This document shows, piece by piece, positions 45,085 through 55,884 of a stretch of 64,000 nucleotides of DNA. The position numbers and the translations under genes were made by a program. Each line of letters opens with the position of its first letter. Positions within the stretch are counted from its first letter, which is position 1. Source of the stretch: Paratinospora sagittata (lineage: Eukaryota; Streptophyta; Magnoliopsida; Ranunculales; Menispermaceae); the NCBI GenBank assembly GCA_035771175.1, contig CM069601.1, forward strand, positions 7,101,001 to 7,165,000, in the 5' to 3' direction. The notes under the pieces are model-generated. The model worked only from the letters and a program-made list of their open reading frames with translations. It had not been told where the DNA came from and searched no databases.

Positions 45085-45454
45085 AGGCGGTTATGTGGCC
45101 CTAAAACTAGACATGAGTAAAGCTTATGATAGAGTGAAATGGGGCTACTTGAGGGTTGTTATGCTGAGGTTAGGTTTTACCAATGAATGGGCCGACTTGG
45201 TTATGAATTGTGTCACATCTGTAAGATTTTCAATCGTAGTCAATGGTAAAATGTGTGGAGATATAAGCCCACAAAGGGGGCTCCGCCAAGGAGACCCACT
45301 CTCCCTTTATATTTTCTTATTGTATATGTGTCGACAACTTATTTAACATGTTAAACATAGATAAGGATAGGCGGCTCTTCACAGGATTAAAAATAGCCAG
45401 GATTTGCCTTACCAGATCCCATCTTTCTCTCACTAATAATTGTTTGGTATTTTG
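45085..45454 (+). pseudogene. LINE reverse transcriptase, central part
   Basis: Fourth block of the LINE. It reads [20 protein letters not shown] (catalytic Asp of RT motif A), [40 protein letters not shown] and [12 protein letters not shown] (motif B). The following motif C, normally FADD, is decayed: the frame-corrected region gives SLTNNCLVFC. The block stops at 45454 with TTTTG, the left target duplication of the copia solo LTR. Continuity with 37284 across the Ty3 element and with 48354 across the LTR is clear. Confidence 0.9.
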
Positions 45455-48353
45455 TGTCAACCTATGCGGTTCATCACTTAGCTTGTCTCTAAATATACTG
45501 TGATAAAGTATATTTTGATGATCACAAACAAGTACTTTTCTGTGCTAAACGTGCGTTTATCAAGAATTCATCAAAGCACCTGAGGAAAGCAAAAAGCCAA
45601 TGAACGACTCGATCAAGGAATTCAAAGCTCATATCCAACGGTCAAGTTTGTTTCAACTAAAGAACTTCAACGATCACATCTTGATTTCAAGATCACTTCA
45701 CTTGGACGTTTCGATCAAACGTCATGTCTACATCTCTCGATCAACATTCAAGTTATTCAACTCCGCGTAAAGCTCTTATTGAAGATCTCATAATGAATAG
45801 TTGGATTTAACAGTTATGAGAAAAGAGAAATACACAAAGTATTTAAGGTATATCTTTCTCTAATCGTTATTGCTCAAAATGTTTTTCAAAACCATGCATA
45901 AATCATGTACATATGTTTTGCTAATCTGCATGTTTTGATTTCATATTTTTACTGTATTTCAAATGATCTACTACTATATATTTAATTTGAAATCTACCGA
46001 GTTTTTATTTGCATTTATCGTATATTTTTTCGCGAGTCAAAATTAATTTTCAAAGAGTCTTTCAGGACGCTAAATGAAATATCAGTGCTCTCCTGAACTT
46101 GATAAGTCAAGACGTTGATAGTTCATTAGGACGTTGATAACGTTCAAGGTTGAATTAAACTGATTTATCAGGACGCTTACTTGTATAGTAACGACTTCCT
46201 TTATTAGTCAACCTCTGAAGTTGTCAGGAAGTTCACTTAGCATCAGCTCACTGAAAGATGTCTTAAGTTCTTCAAAAAATGTATCTTTGAGGACGCTGAT
46301 AGTGTTATAAGTTGAACAATCTATTAGAACACTATTTGGATAGAAGCGCCCTCAACTTTAGGAATCAACTTAGTAACTTTCAGGACGCTGATTGTCTTTC
46401 AACGTGCTTGTGTCTTTGTTTAAAATGTTTTTAACTGGTAGGACGCTTACATAGTTGTAGCACCCTCATGTATTATTTTATGTTTTAAAGGTAGGACGCT
46501 TACTAGGATAGTAGCGTCCTCATGCACTTAGTTGTTTTAAAAACATAGCAGGACGCTAACTGTGCATTAACGCCCCCAAGTTTAAGTAGTCTAAGTGACA
46601 AAGTAAGTCAGGACGCTTACGAGTTAGTAGCGCCTTTACTTAAGTGTCAGCTGGACGTTTATACGTAATAAGCGTCCTTAAGGAACAAAATAACATTGTT
46701 GATATTATGCGTTAGGACACTGATTACGGAATCAAGACTCTAATTCAACAACCGTCACTGTTCGAATAAGTACACTACATCAGTTTACTTTTTCAGAACA
46801 AACATTTGCATAGAGTCCTTTTCAGACTTATCAGAGACCTTTTCTAATACATGAAATAAGTTTTTCTAAAACTTTCCTTTTTCATGAAATCTGAAAAGAA
46901 CCAGAATGTTAGTGAAAATTGCAGTTGCCATTTTCATATAACATTCTAGTCGTTGTGTATAAACGTTCATATTGTTTGAACTTCAAATGTCTAACGGTTA
47001 TGTCCCACTAAGTCTATAAATACCAACACTTAAGATCCAACAATTTGCCAATCACTTTGTGTTGTGCCAATACTTTTTGAAAGTTAGTCTGTGTCAAAAT
47101 GAATTTCATTTTCTAATCTTTCAAAGTATTTTTCACTGATACCGTATGCACTTAAATGATTTTCAAATTGATCTTATTTTCATTCTATCTTTGAAAATCT
47201 ATTTGATCTGGTATCAACTCAAATTCTTAGCACTGATTCATATCCGGTATCATTCTTGCTGGAGATAGAATTTGAGAAATAGTTCAAGACATACAGTTAT
47301 ACTTGATTTCATATCTTAAATATTGTACTAAACTATATCAGTAGTTGGTTAACTACTGATCAGAGAACCAGAAGTTTTCATACTTATATTTTATATCTAT
47401 TTTGAAAATTGTTTGTGTCTTTGATTTACACCAGTCCTCCGTGTTTTAAGTTAATCATTATTCGGTATTTATTATTTTCGAAGAAGCACTAATTTTCATT
47501 TCATATCATATCATTCATGTTTTTTGAAATTGTACTTGAGCAATACTGAACATTGAAAGGTAAAAGACTGAAGGTGTATTTCAACTTAGCATTACGTATT
47601 CCATATTTCATATCTTTGTAATGTTATGTAATGTGCTTAATTGTAAAGTGTTCTACTTTGTTAGAACCAACATTATTTGTTGTAATCCTGGTGTGTTTAG
47701 GTGTGAAACAACCATGTCAAGTAGGCGTGGTTCACTTAAGTGATTTCAGGTTTGAAATCACAACGGTTCTTCCTGATCCCGTAAAAGGAACATGGGTTCT
47801 TTTTCAGCTTAGAAAAAGGAAACTGGTTCATCCTCATCCACTAAAAGGATAGGTGTGTCCTTAACCTTAAAAATGATAGGTTATCTCTCAACCTTTAAAA
47901 GATAATCGGTTCATCCTTATCCCGTAAAAGGATAGGTGTGTCCTTAACCTTAAAAAGGATAGGTTATCTCTCAGCTTCTAAAAGAGAACCGGTTCTTTCT
48001 TAGCCCGTAAAAGGAACATGGGTTTTTCCTCATCCCGAAAAAAGGAAATTTGGTTCATCCTTAGCCTGTGAAAGGATAGGTTTGTCTTTAAATTGAAAAA
48101 AGGCAGTTGTAAAGGTTTGGTTCTCACCCGTAAGAGAATCAATTAGTGGATTGAGAAAATCCTAATCGGGAGATTAGGTAGTGGACTAGGAGTTGCCGAA
48201 CCACTATAAACGTGTGTCTCACTTTTGCAATTTAGACTATGTTTGATTTTGCATCCATTTCCAATACACTCATGTAAATCACTAAGTTATTGAAAGATAA
48301 TTTTAAAATTGACCATCGCACCCAATTCACCCCCCTCTTGGGTGGGACCAACA
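45455..48353 (+). repeat. Copia solo LTR, TSD TTTTG
   Basis: A 2899 bp LTR, TGTCAACCTATGCGG to GGTGGGACCAACA, flanked by TTTTG on both sides (45450-45454 and 48354-48358), with no internal region. U3 holds an extended GGACGCT...AGCGTCC palindrome array at 46060-46740, followed by CTATAAATACC (TATA) at about 47014. The leader holds a tandem stem-loop array at 47755-48140 and the conserved hairpins CCTAATC...GATTAGG (48161-48178) and TAGTGG...CCACTA (48179-48206). It is the largest and best preserved LTR of its group in the window. Confidence 0.92.
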
Positions 48354-50007
48354 TTTTGCAAGATCGAAACTAGGGATGCTAGTACTATTAAAGATATCCT
48401 CAAATCCTATAAGAAGGCGTCGAGATAACAACTAAACACAAAATGTCTTCAATTTACTTCAACAATAATGTCTTGCAAGAACAAAATGATGACTTTTAGA
48501 AGCTATTGGAGCTCAGTAGACGTGAAGGCTTTAATAAATACCTGGGTTTGCCTCCAATAGGGAAAAAGAACAAGATAAGAATGTTCAAAAATCTCAAATC
48601 AAGAATGTGGAATCATCTATCAAGGTCGAATGAACGTGTATTTTCAGCGAGAGGAAAGGAAATCTTATTGAAGGTAGTTGCCCAAGCTCTTCCAACCTAT
48701 TCCAAAAGTTGCTACAAACTACCCCAATGCCTATGAAAAGAGCTTAACTCGATGATGGCCACGTTTCGGTGGGGATCTACTCAAAAGGGAACACAATTCA
48801 TTGGAAGAAATGGTTACAATTATGATGACCTAAAGCTTTTGGTGGCATGGCATTTTGAGATTTGGAAGTCTTAAATAGGGAACTATTAGCTAAACAACCC
48901 TGGAGATTGGTTTAGAACCCGAGATCACTAATGGCTAGAGTGTTTAAAGTTAGATATTTTCTTGGGGAGGCAAAAAATCCTTAATATTCTTCAATGATTT
49001 TGAAAAGTATAAGTTAGGGCAGAGGGTTATTAAAGAAAGGTGTGAGATGGCATGTTGCAGATGAAAACGAAATCAACATGAAGAAAGACCCTGAATCCCA
49101 AGACCCACATCATTCAAGATTATCACACCTCAAAGTTCAACAAATGATAAGCCTATGTAGGAGTTTATAACAGAAAATAGAAAATGGGATTTGGAGAAGT
49201 TGAGAAGGGCGGTAAGGGAAAAGGATGTACTAGCAATTTCCCAGATTCAAGATAGACTATTATAACATTAAACAAGAAAAGACCAATATTCTATTAAAAG
49301 TGGGTATTGGCTGCAAAAAACTCTTCAAGACGAGGGTTCACAAGGATCATCTAATGGGCCCGATAGGTGCTAGAAAACTTTGTAGAGTACGCACCTCCCA
49401 TCAAAGTTAAAGGCACGTTTTTAGAGATTTTATACAATATCCTTCCCACTAAGCTTAATTTGTGCTTGAAAAAGATAGTCAGTTACCCAATTTGTAACAT
49501 TTCTTCAGAAGGGAGTTGAATCTCTAGGTCATGCTCTTGGGAGTTGTGTGCATGCAAAAGTTGGGAGGAACGCCCTTTGGAATTTTTGGATAAAAAACTA
49601 TTTTCATTAATAGTGAATGGGATTTCAAGACTTTACTAGAGTCCATTGACATAGATCAAGTTGAAAAGATGATTACAATTTGTTGAAATATTTGGAATTC
49701 CAGGAATTCCCAACTATTTCAAGAAAGCAAGGGCATCAAGGCACATCCATTAAGCAGTGCCCTTACTTACCTACAAGAATATAAAACTATTCTCCAATTC
49801 CCAGGGAGGAAAAAAGTAGCAGTAGAGGGACACCTCCTGATAGAGGATTGTTGAAAGTCAATACTGACGCTATTGTAAAAGCTTCACTTCATTGGATTTG
49901 CATTGGAGTAATCATTAGAGATGACAAAGGCTTGCCAATCGCAACACTTTCTAAAAGGATTGAGGGGAGTTTCTCAATGAAGTCTACATAAGCTTTAGCC
50001 TTGAGAG
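48354..50007 (+). pseudogene. LINE RT C-terminus, zf-RVT and start of RNase H
   Basis: Fifth block of the LINE. The frame 48506-48736 gives EGFNKYLGLPPIGKKNKIRM, WNHLSRSNERVFSARGKEIL and LLKVVAQALPTYSKSCYKLP, the conserved thumb/connection region of plant LINEs. Then, with many stops, come FRWGSTQKGTQ, a LLAKQPWRL-like segment, and a zf-RVT segment near 49405-49560 (ILYNILPTKLNLCLKK). The RNase H (RVT_3) starts at about 49850 with LKVNTDAIVKASLHWICIGV and IIRDDKGLPIATLSKRIEGS. It is cut at 50007 by a copia LTR, and the rest of the RNase H is found at 52551. Confidence 0.87.
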
Positions 50008-50977
50008 TGTTGGTGTAATGAATTGGGTGTGACGGTCAATTTAAAACTTTTCGAATGACTTAGTTATATACATTGGTACATTGGAACTAAATGCACATAC
50101 TAACTGTAAAGTAAAATGCATAACTAAAAACACACTAGAATTTATAGTGGTTCGACCAAGCCTACGTCCACTACCTAATCTCTCGATTAGGATTTTCTCA
50201 ATCCATTAACCGATTCTCTTATGGGTGAGAACCAAACCGGTATACATGCCCTTTTACAAGTTCAAGGAAAACCTATCCTTTCACAGGTTAAGGATGAACC
50301 GTATTTCCTTTTTTCGGGATGAGGAAAAAACCATGCTTCTTTTACTAGATGAGGAAGAACGGTTTTCTTTTTACGGGATAAGGAAGAACCATTTCTTTTT
50401 TGCAGGTTCAGAGATAACCTATTATTTTACAGGTTAAGGACGAACCTATCCTTTTACGGGGTGAGGATGAACCAGTTTCCTACTTACAGGTGAGGATGAA
50501 CCTTAACGTGATTTCACCTTAAAGTCATCAAGTGAACTACATTCATTTGTCCTGGTTGTTTCAATACATAAATACATCAGCATTACAACACAATAATAAT
50601 GTTGGTTCTAACTGAGTAGAACACTTTACAATTAAGCTCATGTGCATAACTTTGCAGAGATGTATAGATTTGAATACATAATGCTAAGAGACATAGACAT
50701 ACAGTCTTTTACCTTTCAATGTTTCGGTATTGCTCAAGTGTAGTTTCGAAATCATGATATGATCTTTGAGGACCTTTGATTGAAACGATCTTGAACGTCT
50801 GATATGACCTTAAGTTCGTTGATCGAATCATTCTTTGGCTTTTTGCTTTTCTGAGGTGCTGAGATAGGTTTTTGATTAAAGCTCGTTAGCATCGAAAGAG
50901 ATTTTGTTTGATCATCAAAATATACTTCATCAAGTATACTTAGGGACGGGCTAAGTAATGAACCGCTTAGGTTAACA
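50008..50977 (-). repeat. Copia solo LTR (minus), internally deleted
   Basis: On the minus strand TGTTAACCTAAGCGG (50977) to CATTACACCAACA (50008). The start matches the LTR at 45455 (CCTA.GCGGTTCAT.ACTTAGC, TATATTTTGATGATCA). At 970 bp against 2899 bp it lacks the U3 palindrome array. It keeps the tandem stem-loops (50220-50500) and the hairpin CCTAATC...GATTAGG (50174-50191). Flanks GAGAG and GAGAA indicate a short target duplication. Confidence 0.82.
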
Positions 50978-50989
50978 GAGAAAAGTTTT

Positions 50990-52550
50990 TGTTAGTCACC
51001 CAAGAGGGGGGTGAATTCGATGTCTTGACTAATTTGGGTAAATTTTAAATTTTCTTATGTTATCCTTATTTTAGTTAAGACATTTGTTAAAGTATACCTT
51101 GTGCAAGAAATAAATATAGAAATTTAAATGCAAAGACACAAGATTTTTACGTTGTTCGAAAATCTAATTATCTACATCCACGCCTAAAGAAAAACCTCTC
51201 TAGGATTCCACTATCTCATATTCACTTACCGAGTGTGAATCAAATTGTTACAAATGCCCTTTTACAGGTTCAAGACAAACCCATCCTTTTACGGGCTAAA
51301 GATGAACCTTCTACTTCCTTTTGCGGGATAAGGAAAAACCTAAAATCCTTTTTCGGCCCAAGGATGAACCACTTGATCCTTTTCAAGAAAAAGGGTAAAA
51401 CTACCTTGATTCGAACCTAGGAATTTTATGTGAATCAAATTCATTAAAACTTACTTGAATTGGTTGTTTCAATATTGAAACAAACCAAAACTCTAATTAC
51501 AAATATTATAATGAAGCTCAAGATATAACAATTTCAATCAATACAAGATATGAAATTAAAGCTCATGGATTCAGAAAACTTACAACCATATACCTTTCAT
51601 GTATCCATATTGTCCATTTGAATGATGTTGAAAAATGTGCATGATTAATGCAAAAGTAAGAACCATGGTTCTATACACAGAACCCCATTTTTGTTCAAAT
51701 ACACTAGAAAATAGTTCTCTGTTTTCGTCACGGAAACGCGTTTCTGTGCATTTTCCATAAATGCTAAATAATGAGGAAAGACGTTTCTTAAAGATGAAAC
51801 GTATTCTATGTATTTTACAGAAATGCCCAAAAAGGAGGAAACACATTTCTTAAAGATTCCAGCAATGCCTAAAAAGGAGGAAACACGTTTCTCTCAAAGG
51901 AAACACGTTTCTGTGTATGATTTCAGAGAGCATTATTCTGGACTTTATGGAAGAAACATGTTTCTTAACAAGGAACGCGTTTCTACTTGACTCAGTGAAA
52001 ATTTCACTAAGTATAAACACGAAACGCGTTTCTCAAAGAGGAAGCACGCTTCTATTTTCACAGAAACTTAAAACATGTTTTTATGATAAACTAATGTTAT
52101 ATATAATTGTATGAACTTTAAAACACTGTAATTGAAATACTTTTGAGATCAACACATTAATCTAAATCATTTTGATCAAACAATCAAATTTTGAGTTTTA
52201 TGAAAACTGCTGACTTATCAAAATAAGTATGATTTTCAAAATCGTTTTAAAACAGATGCATGACTTTGGAAATAAATGGGCAACATAGAGACAAAAAAGA
52301 TTACAACCTAATTCTACATATACTTGTAAGCTCTCATCCTTTATCATCGAGTCAACTCGTCCAAACTTTTGACTTTGACTTTGTTTAATCTTTTTGAGTT
52401 GACTTGAAATCACTTGAATCTTGTATTGGCCTTTTGACTTATCCTTGGTGCTGAAACATACTCAATTCAACCATTAGCACCATGGTTATATTATTTTTTA
52501 GCATCAAAACACTTAGGAGAATTCTAAGTGGAAAACTACTTAGGTCAACA
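50990..52550 (-). repeat. Copia solo LTR (minus), TSD AGTTT
   Basis: On the minus strand TGTTGACCTAAGTAG (52550) to TTGGGTGACTAACA (50990), 1561 bp. AGTTT(TT) lies on both sides (50984-50990 and 52551-52557), so the duplication is 5 bases within a T run. U3 carries GAAACGCGTTTC palindromes at 51725-52080. The leader has the stem-loop ATTCAC...GTGAAT (51220-51240) and CCTTTTACGGG-type repeats (51255-51395). It lies only 12 bases from the LTR ending at 50977; those 12 bases are LINE sequence. Confidence 0.85.
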
Positions 52551-52906
52551 AGTTTTTCATTGCTAGGGAGATGGGAATTCCACTTAATTGCTTGGCATGT
52601 GACTCTCTTTCAGTAGTTAAAGCATTGGAATCTGAGGAGTTTCGTATTGATGAATTCTATTTAATTATTGAAGACTGCAAAGGAGTTATGCAGGGTTTAT
52701 TAATCATTCAAGTTAAGCAAGTCTTCAAAGAAAGTAACAGGGTAGCACACAAGTTAAGTAAGTTTGTACTTGGTGTATAATCGTTTGTTGCTTGGTTAGA
52801 GGAACCTCCCCCTATATCATTGTAGATGTTCTTGAAGAGGAACGTACTGCGAATAATGTGTTGTAATTTTGGTTATGTTAATACTAATTCATTAAAAAAA
52901 AAAAAA
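52551..52906 (+). pseudogene. LINE RNase H end and poly(A) tail
   Basis: Last block of the LINE. The frame reads MGIPLNCLACDSLSVVKALE, then FYLIIEDCKGVMQGLL (usual IIEDC), QVKQVFKESNRVAHKLSKFV (the ..R.AN..AH.LA.. step, with the catalytic-site His), ending in SFVAWLEEPPP. An A run of 13 at 52894-52906 is the tail. The block continues the RNase H that was broken at 50007. AAGTAAA after the tail (52911-52917) recurs at 29264-29270 and might be the LINE target duplication, but this is weak. Confidence 0.88.
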
Positions 52907-54003
52907 ACTGCAAGTAAAATCTTTTGAAATCCATAGTTTTTTATTTTTATTGGATCATATAATTTTAATTTTGAGTGTTTTAATTTCTTAACAATAAAAC
53001 TGAGTGCTTTAATAGTCAAATTATTTTTTGGTAAGGTCAAATGGATGATTCTAGTAAGTTCATCTTCTTAGTTGCATACTATGACATTAGTAATTTCTTT
53101 TCACTATTGTTGAGCCATAACCTCGGCGTACCGACCTGGCAGACTAGTTAGCTTATCAGTTCTAGCACACAATCGCCTAGAGATTCGAGAAGGGCGTCAG
53201 GTTGGGATACTGAGCAGTATTTTGCGAAAAGATGTCACCTAGGAATGAACAAAGCAAATTGATCAAAGTGTGTTAGCTTAGGATACCGAGTAGATGTGAC
53301 GAAACTAAAGTGATCACTAGATATGGATCTTGCGGGACCCACTGTGCCATATACGGGATATTGAGCGTTGTCACAACGAGTCTGGCCAGAAGACCCCACC
53401 ACTATAAATAGATCATTTATGACATCCTGTCGGCTATCTAAATCCTTATTATGCTATTATGGGCCCCATTGACCATCTCGACTTAGTCTCACCAACTTAT
53501 AAGTTAAGAAGGCATCACGTCAAGTCATTTGACTCCTATTATTCATTTTTTACCCAAAATGATCAGTCGTGTAAGTTTGGTCAGTCTTCTGATTGTGATT
53601 CTTAGACAGTTTAAAGGGTCAAAATTTTAAAATACTGAGAATTTTAGTTTAAAATGGGCATCAAATCGATTGAGACGTCGCTACGAGTCTAACACAACTA
53701 ACTACATCCAAATCGAACGTCAAACGAACCCGTAGTGCACAGATCAAGTCTTTAACGAGGGACACGCAAATTGAGAAAATTCCAATGTGTCACATCAAAT
53801 TTCTAGATGCACACACAAATTGGACCACAAAAGTGCCCAATGCATGACTTGAAGTGATTCAACCTATAACAAATGTAATTTAAATAAAAAAAATTCTAGA
53901 TGCACTCATGAGTTTGGTGAAAACCTACATGCAAGCCCTAAACTTTTCAAATTTTCTTAAAACCCGCTTAGTTATAAAACCACCTAAGCACTTGTCCCTT
54001 GCA
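52907..54003. other. Unassigned, LTR-like non-coding sequence
   Basis: No coding segment. The stretch 53110-53480 is GC-richer, with a TATA-like CCACTATAAATAGATC at 53399-53414, which suggests an unrecognised LTR or promoter remnant. Ends could not be defined. Confidence 0.35.
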
Positions 54004-54008
54004 CTTCT

Positions 54009-55884
54009 TGTACAATTACTGCAGTTTGGTAATCCAGTCGACTGTTTTAGTTCTAGTCGACCGGATGCTTTAAGCTAGTTAGTTAATCAGTTAGTTTTTC
54101 AGTTAGCTAATTGGTTAGCTAAGTTGTTAAGTTAGTTAGTTACAAGAAGTTGTAGCTGAGCTGGAGCTAAGTTAGTTAGTTAGTTTTTTTCCCTCTCTTT
54201 TCTCTCTCGTGCACTATATAAAGCAATGTAACAGTGAAACAACAGCATATGAGATAGTTACAGTTCTTACTTGTTTTCTCTACTGATCATGATTTGTTCA
54301 TGATCTTACTTACTTGATTGTTTGTTTACAAGTAATTTTTAGTTTTCAATTTGTTCATGGTATCAGAGCAACGATCTAAGGTTGCGCTGGATTGATTTAG
54401 TGATTAACACTAAATCTTGCCATTGTTCTTTCTATTCTTGTTTTTTGTTCTTAATATAAGGAAGATTGGTGTTCTTGATGAGATGGCTGAAGCATTAGGA
54501 AATTCAATCTTTGGATCTGGAAGAAATGCAATGGTTGAGGAATCCAGATCGTATGGCAATGGCAATCCAATGCATTTACAAAACTAAGATCATACCAACT
54601 CAGATAATCCAAGTATGATCTTAGTTTCTACACAGCTAATAGGTAATAACTATCTTTGATGGAGTAGATCTATGAAGATTTCTCTAGGAGCAAAGATGAA
54701 GTTAGGTTTCATTGATGAAAAATGTGAAATGCCAGTTGAAACTTCATCTGTTTTTGTCCAATGGAATAGAGTAGATCGTACAGTGACTTCTTGGATTTTA
54801 AATTCCATTTCAAAAGATATTGTTGAGGCCTTTCTTTACACAACATCAGTTAGAGAGTTGTGGAAGAAATTACAGGAGAGATTTGGAGAGTCGAATGGAC
54901 CATTGTTATATCAGCTACAAAAAGAGATTAGCTCAATTTCTCAAGGAACTGTGACAGTGGCCCAATATTAGACAAAGTTGAAAAGGCTTTGGGATGAACT
55001 TACATGCTTGATGCCTATACCACAGTGTACTTGTGGGGCAGCAAAGCAAATGGTAGATATTACTTCATTTAATCACTTGATGCAGTTTCTAATGGGATTA
55101 AATGATACTTTTGATCACATTCGAAACCAAATCCTTGTAACTGATCCACTTCCAAGTGTGAATAGAGTAGTCTTGCGAGTTGAAAAACAAAGGGAAGTGC
55201 AAATAACATTCACTGATACAGCTAGTAATAGTGCTATGTTAGCAAGTACTCAACAATACAAGAAAGATGGAAGACCTAAAGGGGGTTATTATAAGAAGAA
55301 TGGAAAGAAATCTGACAGGTTTTGTGAACATTGCAATGTGAATGACCATGTTAAAGAGACTTGCTTTTAACTACATGGATATGCAGATTGGTATAAGGAT
55401 TTCAAGGAACAAAAAGGAAAGAATGTGAATAAGGCTATTGCAAATATGGTGAATACTCCCTTTGATCTTTCAGATGAATCAGGAAACACTAAGGGATCTC
55501 TATGGACATCTGCATTAGCTGAGATGGTTCAACAAGAAATTGCCAAGGCAATTAAAAGAAAATCAGAAACTGCAATTTGCTAATCCAGTCGACTATTTTA
55601 GTTCTAGTCGACTGCATGCTTTAAGCTAGTTAGTTAATCAGTTAGCTAAGTTGTTAAGTTAGTTAGTTACAAGAAGCTGTAGCTGAGCTGGAGCTAAGTT
55701 AGTTAGTTGGTTTTTTCCCTCTCTTTTTCTCTCCCCTATACTATATAAAGCAATGTAACAGTGAAACAGAGGCATATGAGAAAGTTACAGTTTCTACTTG
55801 TTTTCTCTACTGATCATGATTTGTTCATGATCTTACTTACTTGATTGCTTGTTTACTAGTAATTCTTAGTTTTCAATTTGTTCA
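54009..55884 (+). mobile_element. Gag-only copia mini-element, TSD CTTCT
   Basis: A complete but non-autonomous element: CTTCT at 54004-54008 and again at 55885-55889. The 5' LTR (54009-54357, TGTACAATTAC...TTGTTCA) is followed at once by the primer site TGGTATCAGAGC (54358-54369), then gag, then a 3' LTR (55571-55884). Both LTRs have TATATAA (54215-54221, 55742-55748). The 3' LTR lacks about the first 11 bases of the 5' LTR, and protease, integrase, RT and RNase H are missing. One internal deletion from gag into the 3' LTR explains both. It would need enzymes of a related element to move. Confidence 0.88.
54484..55580 (+). pseudogene. Copia gag of the mini-element
   Basis: From ATG 54484 (MAEALGNSIFGSGRNAM) the protein continues through a few stops (54584, 54657 and 54969 regions). 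The frames 54672-54971 and 54978-55370 carry the copia gag core: KMKLGFIDEKCEMP, WNRVDRTVTSWILNSISKDI, VRELWKKLQERFGESNGPLL, YQLQKEISSISQGT, LKRLWDELTCLMPIPQCTCG and FLMGLNDTFDHIRNQILVTD. A CCHC-type end RFCEHCNVNDHVKETCF follows at about 55318. After a taa the frame continues LHGYADWYKDF to about 55580, where the LTR begins. It is a different gag type (Retrotran_gag_3-like) from that at 8696. Intact over most of its length, with few stops. Confidence 0.85.

Noticed and set aside
46060..46745. CRISPR-like or satellite array
   Set aside because: The units are degenerate, spacers are not uniform in length, the host is a plant, and the array lies inside a TSD-bounded LTR.
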